Shown here piece by piece: positions 7,483-14,377 of a DNA stretch of 17,590 nt. The notes beneath the pieces are model-generated. The model saw nothing but the letters and a program-made list of their open reading frames with translations, searched no databases and had not been told where the DNA came from. The translations under genes and the position numbers were made by a program. How positions within the stretch are numbered: the first letter of the stretch is position 1; the number at the start of each line of letters is the position of its first letter. The stretch spans positions 1-17,590 of the forward strand of contig CAMRAP010000011.1 of the NCBI GenBank assembly GCA_947039985.1, written 5' to 3'. The stretch is from an uncultured Odoribacter sp. GTDB lineage: Bacteria > Bacteroidota > Bacteroidia > Bacteroidales > Marinifilaceae.

Positions 7483-8283
7483 TTATTCTATTATCATTTT
7501 ATTAATTACGACATTTGTTCGTGGACGGAAGTGCCCATCAATCTCCATCCCAGCAATTATATCTACAACATCCATCCCCTCTATAATTTCTCCAAAAACG
7601 GTATATTCTCCATCTAAATGAGGAGTTCCTCCTAGCCTTGTATATGCTGCAATTTGCTCTTCTGAGAGCTTCAGTTTAACCTTTTCATATTGCGCCCTTG
7701 TTGCCTCCGACAACTCTTTATTTATTTGTATGAGCACTTCATATTTTCCTGCTAATTGATTTTTAGCAATCTCTCCTTCTCGCTCCCTTTTCAATTTATT
7801 AAATAGGCCTATATAGCGTTTATTATTAATCTCCTCTACGACTTTTTCTAAAGTATCTGCAGAAAACTTTTTTCCCTGTACAATGTAAAAATGTGAGCCA
7901 CTTGAATTTCGTCGAGAGTTTATATTATCACTCTCTCGAGCAGCTGCAACAGCTCCTCTTTTATGAAAATATTTAGAAGAAATCTCTTCCTTTACAGTAT
8001 AGCCTATGTCTTTATCTCCCAATAGCACCCCTGTACGCGCCTTTTTAGATGCCGGATCCCCCACTTGAATCGTAAAATCTTTCATAACACGATGAAATAG
8101 CATACCATTATAATATCCATCTCGCACCAAACGACTCATGTTCTCTTGGTGCATTTTCGTTTCATGGTATAAACGAAAACGAATCACTCCTAAAGATGTT
8201 TCCATCCGAATAACTGTATTTCCCTCGTTCTTGCAAGCAAAAAGAAATATTCCAAGTGAAAAAATCAAAAAAAGTTTTCTCAT
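7483..8283 (-). CDS. Cyclophilin-type peptidyl-prolyl isomerase, lipoprotein
   Basis: This is a paralogue of the gene just downstream, but lipid-anchored: the 266-residue product has a signal peptide ending in lipobox LFAC with Cys17, followed by Lys-Asn-Glu. Cyclophilin motifs are intact: FHRVMKDF at 63-70 with the catalytic Arg, TIQVGDP at 71-77, HFYIVQG at 131-137 and LGGTPHLDGEYTVFGE at about 217-232. The same extra insert (about 138-216, charged and probably helical) interrupts the core. A good promoter lies 37 bases upstream, and this is the first gene of a two-gene transcript. It probably acts as a membrane-tethered folding helper in the periplasm. The presence of both a soluble and an anchored copy suggests division of labour, which is inference. 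Confidence 0.92.
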   Translation of the reverse strand: MRKLFLIFSLGIFLFACKNEGNTVIRMETSLGVIRFRLYHETKMHQENMSRLVRDGYYNGMLFHRVMKDFTIQVGDPASKKARTGVLLGDKDIGYTVKEEISSKYFHKRGAVAAARESDNINSRRNSSGSHFYIVQGKKFSADTLEKVVEEINNKRYIGLFNKLKREREGEIAKNQLAGKYEVLIQINKELSEATRAQYEKVKLKLSEEQIAAYTRLGGTPHLDGEYTVFGEIIEGMDVVDIIAGMEIDGHFRPRTNVVINKMIIE

Positions 8284-8319
8284 ATTATACCATTTTACAT
8301 AGATCTACAAAACAATCCA

Positions 8320-8348
8320 CAAAATTAATTTATCCTGCGACAAAACAA
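8320..8348 (-). promoter_or_regulatory. Bacteroidetes-type promoter for the cyclophilin operon
   Basis: On the minus strand TAATTTTG (8327-8320) matches the Bacteroidetes -7 form TAnnTTTG. A TTG (8348-8346) lies 18 bases upstream where the -33 TTTG is expected. It would give a leader of about 30 bases before the ATG at 8283. The -7 match is exact; the -33 is one base short. Confidence 0.5.
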
Positions 8349-8399
8349 GTTGTTTTTTTTATTAATTTTGCAAGTGGATATATTTTCAATTCTAATGTA

Positions 8400-8407
8400 T
8401 ATCTTTG
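8400..8407 (+). promoter_or_regulatory. Bacteroidetes -7 element for the SPOR lipoprotein gene
   Basis: TATCTTTG fits TAnnTTTG exactly and lies 19 bases before the ATG at 8427. No well-placed -33 TTTG is visible; the nearest (8367-8370) is 29 bases away, too far. It shares a 143-base divergent intergenic region with the cyclophilin promoter. It supports the start at 8427 rather than the longer frame from 8256. Confidence 0.45.
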
Positions 8408-8426
8408 CATCAAAATTTATTTGCTT

Positions 8427-8834
8427 ATGAAGTTAATAGTGTGTCTTTTTGTGTTTTGTAGTCTCTTATTTGGATGTAAAAACAACGAATTACCAACTGA
8501 ACATATTAGTAATATTTCGGTTGTTAGAGAAGTCTCATCTAACAGAAATACTACCCAAATTAATAAAAACAGTGCGACAGTTTCCCCTTCTCTACCATCA
8601 AAAGCTAGGTTTCATATTATTGTTGCTAGTCACAGTGCACAAGAAAAGGCTAAAGCACAAGCTTTAGTTACAAAACTGAAAGCAATGAGTTATCCTGCAT
8701 CGATACTGTATTCATCACAAAGATATCGTGTTAGTATTGAATGCTTTACATCAGAAGCAGAAGCAAAAATTGCTCGCGATGAATATCGTAAAGCGGTTGA
8801 TCGAGAAGATATTTGGGTGCATAAAGTTGAATAA
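8427..8834 (+). CDS. SPOR-domain lipoprotein
   Basis: The 135-residue product has a lipoprotein signal peptide with the lipobox Cys at 17 (LLFGC), a Ser/Thr/Asn-rich linker (about 20-58) and a C-terminal SPOR domain (about 61-135). The domain shows the usual opening strand (RFHIIVASH), the helix (QEKAKAQALVTKL), and the YRVSIECFTSEAEA segment where family members have Y-V-x-x-G-x-F. SPOR domains bind denuded septal peptidoglycan, so a role in division-site or wall-linked envelope biology is likely. The frame is open back to 8256. The ATG at 8427 is chosen because it begins the lipoprotein signal and sits just after a -7 promoter element; the longer version would read through the divergent promoters. 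It stands alone and converges on rpoN with a 47-base gap. Confidence 0.85.
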   Translation: MKLIVCLFVFCSLLFGCKNNELPTEHISNISVVREVSSNRNTTQINKNSATVSPSLPSKARFHIIVASHSAQEKAKAQALVTKLKAMSYPASILYSSQRYRVSIECFTSEAEAKIARDEYRKAVDREDIWVHKVE

Positions 8835-8881
8835 GCTAAATCCCCCAGTATAAGACACAATTCCCTTTAATCTCTGATCGC

Positions 8882-10390
8882 TTACATTTCTCTCCGTAAA
8901 CGAGCTACAGGAATATTTTGCATCTGTCTATATTTTGCAATGGTTCTACGTGCAATTTGATATCCTTTTTGCTCCATTAAAAAAACTAATTCATCATCCG
9001 TTAGTGGCTTTTTCTTATCCTCATCTTGCACCAATCTTTTTACTAGATTCTTAACTTCCCCCGTACTAACCTCTTTTCCACTTGCTGTTTGCATGCTTCC
9101 TGAGAAAAAAATCTTTAAAGCAAAGATTCCAAACCAAGTTTGTATATATTTTGAATTAGAGACACGTGATATGGTCGAAACATCCAATCCTGTAATATCA
9201 GCAATATCTTTTAAAATCATAGGTCGCAACAAAAGATCATCTCCCGTCATAAAAAATTGCTTTTGAAATTGTACGATTGCTGTCATGGTTAACATTAAAG
9301 TATTATTGCGTTGCTGAACAGCATCTATAAAAGACATTGCTGAGTTCAACTTATACTTTACAAAAGTTACTACATCCTTTTTATTTTTAGACGCTTCTCC
9401 ATTTTGATAGTCTGTCAAGATATTTAGATATGATTTATTTATTTTGAGCTCAGGGACATCTCCTGTATTCAAGTTTAACTGCAACTCTCCATCCACCAAT
9501 TCCAATGTAAAGTCTGGAATAATTTTCTCAGTTTCTTGCCCATAAGAAGAATCTAAGACAACCCCTCCAGGCTTAGGATTTAGCTTAAGAATCTCATCTA
9601 TAACTTCCTTTAAACTTTCATCTGTCAATCGTAACTTACGAGAGATTTTCTCATAATGCTTCCGAGAAAAATCTTCAAAGCAATTCTCTAATACACGTCT
9701 AGCTCTCAATAATACTTGTTTATTCTGACCCTGTGCTAATTTATGATCTATTTGTAGCATCAGGCATTCTCGTAGATCTCTTGCCCCAACTCCTACTGGA
9801 TCAAATTGTTGAATGATGCTCAAGATATGTAGAACAAGCTCCTCACTAACCTCCATGCCAATTCCAAAAGCTAAATCGTCTACAATACTTTCAATATCAC
9901 GCCTTAAATACCCATCATCATCAATATTACCAATAATATATTCTGCTAAACGATACTCCATTTCAGACAAGGAATTGGTTCCCAATTGGTTAATTAAACT
10001 TTCTCTAAAAGATGACCCTTGCTGGAATACAAAGTCTCTATTGTCAGAATCTTTGGATACATTAGATGTTGAAAGACGATAATCTGGGGTGTCATCATCC
10101 TCTATATAATCTTCTAATGAAAATTCGTCGTCAGAAGAGTATTCTTCTTCATTTTTTTCTTCTTGGAGATCATCACCATTATCATCCTCTCTACTATTAT
10201 CCTCTTCGAATTCATCCTCTATCTCCGTGTCAAAATTCTCCTCTCCCTCTTCTAGTAAAGGATTTTGCTCAATCTCTTCTTTAATTCGTTGCTCCAATTG
10301 ATACGTGGGAAGTTCCAACAGCTTTATCAACTGTATCTGAAGAGGATTAATCTTCTGGCCTAACTTCTGTTGTATTCCTTGTTTTAGCAC
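8882..10390 (-). CDS. rpoN: RNA polymerase sigma-54 factor
   Basis: This is the alternative sigma factor that directs RNA polymerase to -24/-12 promoters and needs an AAA+ enhancer-binding activator. The 502 residues fit the family. The N-terminal Gln/Leu-rich activator-interaction region spans about 1-50 (LKQGIQQKLGQK..., ending near NPLLEE). A very acidic region II follows (about 53-115, Asp/Glu runs), then the core-binding domain, a helix-turn-helix (LKDIADITGLDVSTISR) in the C-terminal third, and the diagnostic RpoN box ARRTIAKYR at 480-488. It lies 63 bases downstream of asnS on the same strand, with a stable hairpin in between. No sigma-54 activator gene is in the window. Confidence 0.97.
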   Translation of the reverse strand: MLKQGIQQKLGQKINPLQIQLIKLLELPTYQLEQRIKEEIEQNPLLEEGEENFDTEIEDEFEEDNSREDDNGDDLQEEKNEEEYSSDDEFSLEDYIEDDDTPDYRLSTSNVSKDSDNRDFVFQQGSSFRESLINQLGTNSLSEMEYRLAEYIIGNIDDDGYLRRDIESIVDDLAFGIGMEVSEELVLHILSIIQQFDPVGVGARDLRECLMLQIDHKLAQGQNKQVLLRARRVLENCFEDFSRKHYEKISRKLRLTDESLKEVIDEILKLNPKPGGVVLDSSYGQETEKIIPDFTLELVDGELQLNLNTGDVPELKINKSYLNILTDYQNGEASKNKKDVVTFVKYKLNSAMSFIDAVQQRNNTLMLTMTAIVQFQKQFFMTGDDLLLRPMILKDIADITGLDVSTISRVSNSKYIQTWFGIFALKIFFSGSMQTASGKEVSTGEVKNLVKRLVQDEDKKKPLTDDELVFLMEQKGYQIARRTIAKYRQMQNIPVARLRREM

Positions 10391-10414
10391 GACTAAGATT
10401 GTATCTAAGATTTA

Positions 10415-10441
10415 AGAGTTTAGCACATTATGCTAAACTCT
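10415..10441 (-). terminator. Hairpin between asnS and rpoN: weak terminator or attenuator
   Basis: An 11-bp perfect inverted repeat (10415-10425, AGAGTTTAGCA, with 10431-10441) encloses a 5-base loop. It lies 12 bases after the asnS stop and about 25 bases before the rpoN start. On the minus strand the stem is followed by TTAAATCTTAG rather than a continuous T-run, so it may end only part of the asnS transcripts or protect the 3' end, letting some transcription reach rpoN. Confidence 0.5.
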
Positions 10442-10453
10442 CAAATTTAATTA

Positions 10454-11899
10454 TTAAAACTCTGCATTTTTCGGAGTTCGTGGAAAAGGTATTACATCAC
10501 GAATATTTCCCATACCGGTTACAAATAGCAATAAACGCTCAAAACCAAGTCCAAATCCACTGTGTGGAGCTGAACCAAAACGACGTGTATCTAAATAATA
10601 TTGCATTCCATCCATTGGAACATCCATCTCTTTCATGCGGGTTGTTAATTTCTCCAAACTATCTTCACGCTCTGAACCACCTATTATTTCTCCAATTTGT
10701 GGAAATAGAACATCCATAGCTGCTACAGTTTCTCCATCAGAATCTTGCTTCATATAGAAAGCTTTGATTTCTTTAGGATAGTTTGTAAGAATGACTGGCT
10801 TCTTGAAATGCTTTTCAACTAAATAACGTTCATGTTCACTTTGCAAATCAACTCCCCAAGCATCTACCGGATATTGAAACTGTCCTTTTTTATTTGGTTT
10901 GCTGTTTTTAAGAATATTGATCGCTTCTGTATAAGTGATACGTTCAAAATCATTATCAAGTACAAATTTCAATTTCTCTATTAATTCAACTGAACGCTCA
11001 TCAGCTTTCTTGTTTTTCTCTTCCTCTTGCAAACGAGTACTCAAAAACTGAAGATCATCCATACAGTTGTCTAATGCATATTGAATCAAATATTTCAAAA
11101 ACTCCTCTGCTAAATCCATATTGTCATTCAGATCATTGAAGGCAACTTCAGGCTCAATCATCCAAAACTCTGATAGGTGACGAGTTGTATTCGAATTTTC
11201 AGCTCTAAACGTTGGACCAAAAGTATAAATTTTACCCAAAGCCATCGCTCCTAGCTCACCTTCTAACTGCCCGCTTACAGTGAGACTTGTAGCTTTTGCA
11301 AAAAAGTCCTGCTTATAGTCAACATCCCCATCTTCTGTTAAAGGTGGATTTTTAGCGTCTAATGTTGTCACGCGAAACATCTCTCCTGCACCTTCACAGT
11401 CAGAAGCTGTAACCAATGGAGTATGTAAATAACAAAAACCATTTTGATTGAAATATTGATGAATAGCAAATGCCATTGCATGACGAATTCTAAAAATGGC
11501 ACCAAATGTATTGGTTCGAAAACGCAAATGAGCAACCTCTCTCAAAAATTCTAAGCTATGCTTTTTGGGCTGAATAGGATACTTATCTGGATCTGCTTCA
11601 CCCAAAACATCTAAAACTGATGCTTGAATTTCACGAACCTGACCACTACCAGCACTCTCTACAAGTAGCCCTTTTACATGAATCGCTGCACCTGTTGTTA
11701 CTTTCTTTAGTAAGTCTTCTGCAAAATCATCCATATTGACTACAACTTGAATGTTGTTTATAGTAGATCCATCATTTAAAGCAATGAAATTTACTTGCTT
11801 ATTTCCTCTTTTCGTTCTTACCCAGCCACTAATTTCTACTTCTTTACTGCACCCTTTTGATTGCAATAACTCTTTAACAGACGTTCTTTTTGTGCTCAT
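10454..11899 (-). CDS. asnS: Asparaginyl-tRNA synthetase
   Basis: It charges tRNA-Asn with asparagine using ATP in the cytoplasm. The 481 residues begin with an OB-fold anticodon-binding domain (about 18-105; ISGWVRTKRG at 23-32) and continue with the class II catalytic core. Visible parts are the amino-acid-binding segment FFAKATSLTVSGQLEGE at 199-215, motif 2 with FRAENSNTTRH at 231-241, and motif 3 GFGLGFERLLLF at 448-459. The Asn-type rather than Asp-type motif 2 region and overall length support AsnRS. A charged helical segment (about 285-310, EEEKNKKADERS) extends the core, as in other Bacteroidetes enzymes. It lies between hemW and rpoN on the same strand and has its own candidate -7 element upstream. 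Confidence 0.96.
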   Translation of the reverse strand: MSTKRTSVKELLQSKGCSKEVEISGWVRTKRGNKQVNFIALNDGSTINNIQVVVNMDDFAEDLLKKVTTGAAIHVKGLLVESAGSGQVREIQASVLDVLGEADPDKYPIQPKKHSLEFLREVAHLRFRTNTFGAIFRIRHAMAFAIHQYFNQNGFCYLHTPLVTASDCEGAGEMFRVTTLDAKNPPLTEDGDVDYKQDFFAKATSLTVSGQLEGELGAMALGKIYTFGPTFRAENSNTTRHLSEFWMIEPEVAFNDLNDNMDLAEEFLKYLIQYALDNCMDDLQFLSTRLQEEEKNKKADERSVELIEKLKFVLDNDFERITYTEAINILKNSKPNKKGQFQYPVDAWGVDLQSEHERYLVEKHFKKPVILTNYPKEIKAFYMKQDSDGETVAAMDVLFPQIGEIIGGSEREDSLEKLTTRMKEMDVPMDGMQYYLDTRRFGSAPHSGFGLGFERLLLFVTGMGNIRDVIPFPRTPKNAEF

Positions 11900-11973
11900 C
11901 TTGTTTACATTTACACGTTGTAATTAATTATTTATTTACTTGTACTATTACAGAACAGTACCAAGAATATTTG

Positions 11974-11981
11974 CAAAAATA
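11974..11981 (-). promoter_or_regulatory. Candidate -7 element for asnS
   Basis: On the minus strand TATTTTTG fits TAnnTTTG and lies 74 bases before the asnS ATG, in the 120-base gap after hemW. I see no TTTG at the right distance for a -33 element, so this is tentative; asnS could also be read from the hemW promoter. Confidence 0.3.
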
Positions 11982-12019
11982 ATAAAAACGAGGCAAAAAA
12001 TACTATTCTACACCTAACT

Positions 12020-13138
12020 TCATACAAATAATTCGCAAAAAATACCATCAGACAATAGCCAACCTTTCTCTGTTAGCCGAATTCTATCCGATGTGCTACA
12101 CATCAAACCCTCATTACAATATACATTCATCTTTTTTCTCGTCACACTCCACCATTGAGGAAATTCTTTTTCTACAAGTTTATACTCAATACCCCACATT
12201 GTCCTTAAATTTGTCATCAGATATTCATTGTAAATATCCCTACTTGTTAACTCCTCTTTTTCAAAGAGTAATACACCTTTATCTAAACTATCGATATACT
12301 TTTTAATATGAGAAATATTCCATTGACGAGATTTCAGGTCAAACGAATGAGCAGATGGCCCTAATCCAATATATGCCTTCTGTTGCCAATAGGATATATT
12401 GTGTTTTGAGTATTTGCAGTTTTTAGCGAAGTTAGATATCTCATAATGCTCATAACCAATACTCTTTAGATAATCCGATACCATCAGATATTGCTCAGCA
12501 AGATCATCATCTGCATGCATCTCTATCTTCTTTTTTTCAAGCATCTTCTCAAAAGCTGAATTGGAATCAATACTCAATATATATACAGATACATGATCGA
12601 TATTTAATCGACTTATTATCTTCAAATCCTCCTCCAATACTTGAGCAGAGCTCCCTGGCAAACCAATAATTAAATCCAATCCAATATTCTCAAAACCTGC
12701 ATTGTTAGCATTCTCTATTGATTGAATTGCTTGAAGTGAAGAGTGAGTACGATTAATCGATTTTAATAAACGGTCATTGAATGTCTGAATTCCTATAGTT
12801 AATCTATTGAACCCAAGTTTTCGTAACATAGATAGCTTCTCAGAAGTTGCATCCTCTGGATTCATTTCAATTGAACATTCTGCATCTTTATCTAAGTCCC
12901 ATGTTTTATGTATTTTATTTGTAATCACCTCTAGCTCTTGTGCATCTAAATAGGATGGCGTACCACCTCCAAAATACAAAGTAGACACCCTCCTCGTTTC
13001 TAAATAATCTGCCCTTATATCTATCTCACGAATAATCGACTGAACATAATTTTCCTTCAACTGTAAGGATGCTACAGAATAAAAACCACAATAAAAACAT
13101 TTGCTCCGACAAAACGGAACATGCACGTAAATTCCCAT
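12020..13138 (-). CDS. hemW: HemW-like radical SAM heme chaperone (coproporphyrinogen oxidase-like)
   Basis: A radical SAM protein of the HemN/HemW family. The 372 residues from the chosen start open with GIYVHVPFC, then the iron-sulphur cluster motif CRSKCFYC (Cys10, Cys14, Cys17), and GGGTPS at 57-62. HemN proper has a further Cys two residues after the third; here that position is Phe, as in HemW, which is thought to deliver heme to respiratory proteins rather than make it. Length also fits HemW. The frame is open to 13210 with another ATG, but the start at 13138 is preferred. Family proteins begin at this motif, and an exact TAnnTTTG promoter element sits 18 bases upstream, inside the longer version. 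It is the first gene of a minus-strand run hemW-asnS-rpoN and is divergent from rplM. Confidence 0.88.
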   Translation of the reverse strand: MGIYVHVPFCRSKCFYCGFYSVASLQLKENYVQSIIREIDIRADYLETRRVSTLYFGGGTPSYLDAQELEVITNKIHKTWDLDKDAECSIEMNPEDATSEKLSMLRKLGFNRLTIGIQTFNDRLLKSINRTHSSLQAIQSIENANNAGFENIGLDLIIGLPGSSAQVLEEDLKIISRLNIDHVSVYILSIDSNSAFEKMLEKKKIEMHADDDLAEQYLMVSDYLKSIGYEHYEISNFAKNCKYSKHNISYWQQKAYIGLGPSAHSFDLKSRQWNISHIKKYIDSLDKGVLLFEKEELTSRDIYNEYLMTNLRTMWGIEYKLVEKEFPQWWSVTRKKMNVYCNEGLMCSTSDRIRLTEKGWLLSDGIFCELFV

Positions 13139-13156
13139 ATTTATTTGATAAGAAAA

Positions 13157-13164
13157 CAAAGGTA
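13157..13164 (-). promoter_or_regulatory. -7 promoter element for hemW
   Basis: On the minus strand TACCTTTG fits TAnnTTTG exactly, 18 bases before the ATG at 13138. The -33 position, about 19 bases further upstream, is T-rich (TTTTTT near 13180-13186) but lacks a clear TTTG. It decides the hemW start, since transcripts from here cannot encode the longer frame. Confidence 0.45.
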
Positions 13165-13217
13165 ACAACTTTTTAATTGAAAAAATGTCCTTTCCACTCT
13201 CTTTTTTCACTCAAATG

Positions 13218-13248
13218 TTTGATTATAACTAATCTTTCATTAATTTTG
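13218..13248 (+). promoter_or_regulatory. Promoter of the rplM-rpsI-rpsB-tsf operon
   Basis: TTTG (13218-13221), a 19-base spacer and TAATTTTG (13241-13248) form a full match to the Bacteroidetes vegetative promoter consensus, the best in this window. Transcription should begin near 13253-13256, giving a leader of about 180 bases before rplM. Confidence 0.75.
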
Positions 13249-13254
13249 TCCCTC

Positions 13255-13436
13255 ATTTGGGATTGGTATCCTCTTTAATACTGTAAGGCTGAACCTTAGC
13301 CATTTACCTTATAGTCACTTTTCTTCGGCATAGGATTTTAGTCTGCCCGACTATGCGTTTTTCCTATATCCATTGTAAAATGTGAGAGTTTACCACGAAC
13401 AAAAACAAACAGATGTATCATTTAAATTAAAACAAA
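13255..13436 (+). ncRNA. Structured 5' leader of rplM, candidate ribosomal-protein autoregulatory element
   Basis: The leader is far longer than is usual here and contains pairing potential. ACTGTAAGG (13280-13288) pairs with CCTTATAGT (13307-13315), 9 bp with one G-U. GGCT (13287-13290) can pair instead with AGCC (13298-13301). ATAGGA (13330-13335) pairs with TCCTAT (13362-13367), enclosing TAGTC (13339-13343) with GACTA (13349-13353). GCATAG (13328-13333) can alternatively pair with CTATGC (13351-13356). Mutually exclusive helices suit a regulatory switch. L13 leaders that bind L13 or otherwise control the operon are known in other phyla; that this one works so is inference. The A-rich last 50 bases look unstructured. 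Confidence 0.5.
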
Positions 13437-13892
13437 GTGGATCAAGTAAGTTACAAAACAACTTATGTCAACAAAGAAACAGCTCAAAAAGAGTGGGTTT
13501 TGATTGACGCAGAAAATCAAGTTTTGGGACGTCTTGCTTCTAAGGTTGCAAAACTATTAAGAGGTAAGTACAAACCATCATTTACTCCGTTCGACGATTG
13601 CGGTGATAACGTAATCATCATTAACGTTGAGAAAATTGCCTTTACTGGTAAAAAATTAACAGACAAAGTGTACACTCGTCACACAGGATTTCCTGGAGGA
13701 CAACGTCACACTTCTCCAGATGCTGTATTGAAAAACCATCCGGAAAGAGTCATCCAACATGCCGTTCGTGGTATGCTTCCTAAAAATCGTCTGGGAAGAG
13801 CAATTTTGAAAAACCTTCATTTGTTTGCTGGTACAGAACACAATCACCAAGCTCAACAGCCGAAGGCAATTGATTTAACCTCTTTAACATAA
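13437..13892 (+). CDS. rplM: 50S ribosomal protein L13
   Basis: L13 is an early-assembling large-subunit protein that binds 23S rRNA. The 151 residues carry the family signatures WVLIDAENQVLGRLAS (20-35) and LLRGKYKP, followed by the DCGDNVIIIN segment and MLPKNRLGR in the C-terminal half. It starts with GTG. No in-frame ATG lies upstream, and the first residues (MDQVSYKT) match the start of other Bacteroidetes L13 proteins, so the GTG is accepted. It is first in an operon, with rpsI 6 bases downstream, the widely conserved L13-S9 pair. The long leader upstream may control all four genes. Confidence 0.96.
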   Translation: MDQVSYKTTYVNKETAQKEWVLIDAENQVLGRLASKVAKLLRGKYKPSFTPFDDCGDNVIIINVEKIAFTGKKLTDKVYTRHTGFPGGQRHTSPDAVLKNHPERVIQHAVRGMLPKNRLGRAILKNLHLFAGTEHNHQAQQPKAIDLTSLT

Positions 13893-13898
13893 TAGATC

Positions 13899-14285
13899 AT
13901 GGAAGTAATTAATACTATCGGTAGAAGAAAAGAAGCAGTAGCTCGTATTTATCTGAGCGAAGGAACAGGTGAAATCGTAATCAACAAGCGTAAGCTAGAA
14001 GATTATTATCCACTAGCAACACTTCAGTACATTGTAAACCAACCTCTGGAATTATTAGGTTTTACAGGCATGTACAATATCAAAGTAAATCTTGATGGAG
14101 GTGGTTTCAAAGGTCAAGCAGAGGCTTTACGCCTTGCAATCGCTAGAGCTTTAGTTGAAATTAATGCAGAAAACAAATCTCCTTTGAGAACTGCAGGTTT
14201 CATGACTAGAGATCCTCGCGAGGTTGAACGTAAAAAACCAGGTCAACCAAAAGCACGTAAGAAATTCCAGTTTTCTAAGCGTTAA
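13899..14285 (+). CDS. rpsI: 30S ribosomal protein S9
   Basis: S9 is a small-subunit head protein whose C-terminal tail reaches the P-site tRNA. The 128 residues begin with the typical IGRRKEAVARIYL and contain the GGGFKGQAEALRLAIARAL segment. They end with the diagnostic basic tail KARKKFQFSKR, the final Lys-Arg being the residues that touch P-site tRNA. It starts 6 bases after rplM. A 92-base gap follows before rpsB, on the same strand and without a strong terminator. Confidence 0.97.
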   Translation: MEVINTIGRRKEAVARIYLSEGTGEIVINKRKLEDYYPLATLQYIVNQPLELLGFTGMYNIKVNLDGGGFKGQAEALRLAIARALVEINAENKSPLRTAGFMTRDPREVERKKPGQPKARKKFQFSKR

Positions 14286-14306
14286 TATCAGTTTAGTATC
14301 TAAATT

Positions 14307-14340
14307 GACAGGATTCTTTATATATAAGACTACCTGCCGA
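14307..14340 (+). promoter_or_regulatory. Weak hairpin in the rpsI-rpsB spacer, possible rpsB leader element
   Basis: CAGG (14309-14312) can pair with CCTG (14333-14336) around TCTT (14315-14318) with AAGA (14326-14329). It has no following T-run, so it does not look like a terminator. S2 genes often have leaders in other bacteria, but this pairing is short and could be chance. Confidence 0.2.
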
Positions 14341-14377
14341 TTGATGAGATTAAGAATGTAAACTTTAAAAAAAAAAA

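Noticed and set aside
8835..8881. Bidirectional terminator between the SPOR gene and rpoN
   Set aside because: No inverted repeat of useful length with a T-run could be found in the 47 bases.
10399..10719. 106-residue plus-strand frame across the asnS 3' end and hairpin
   Set aside because: Antisense to the conserved class II motif 3 region of asnS; composition is that of a shadow frame.
12020..13138. HemN (oxygen-independent coproporphyrinogen oxidase) identity
   Set aside because: The fourth Cys expected two residues after CxxxCxxC is Phe, and the length fits HemW.
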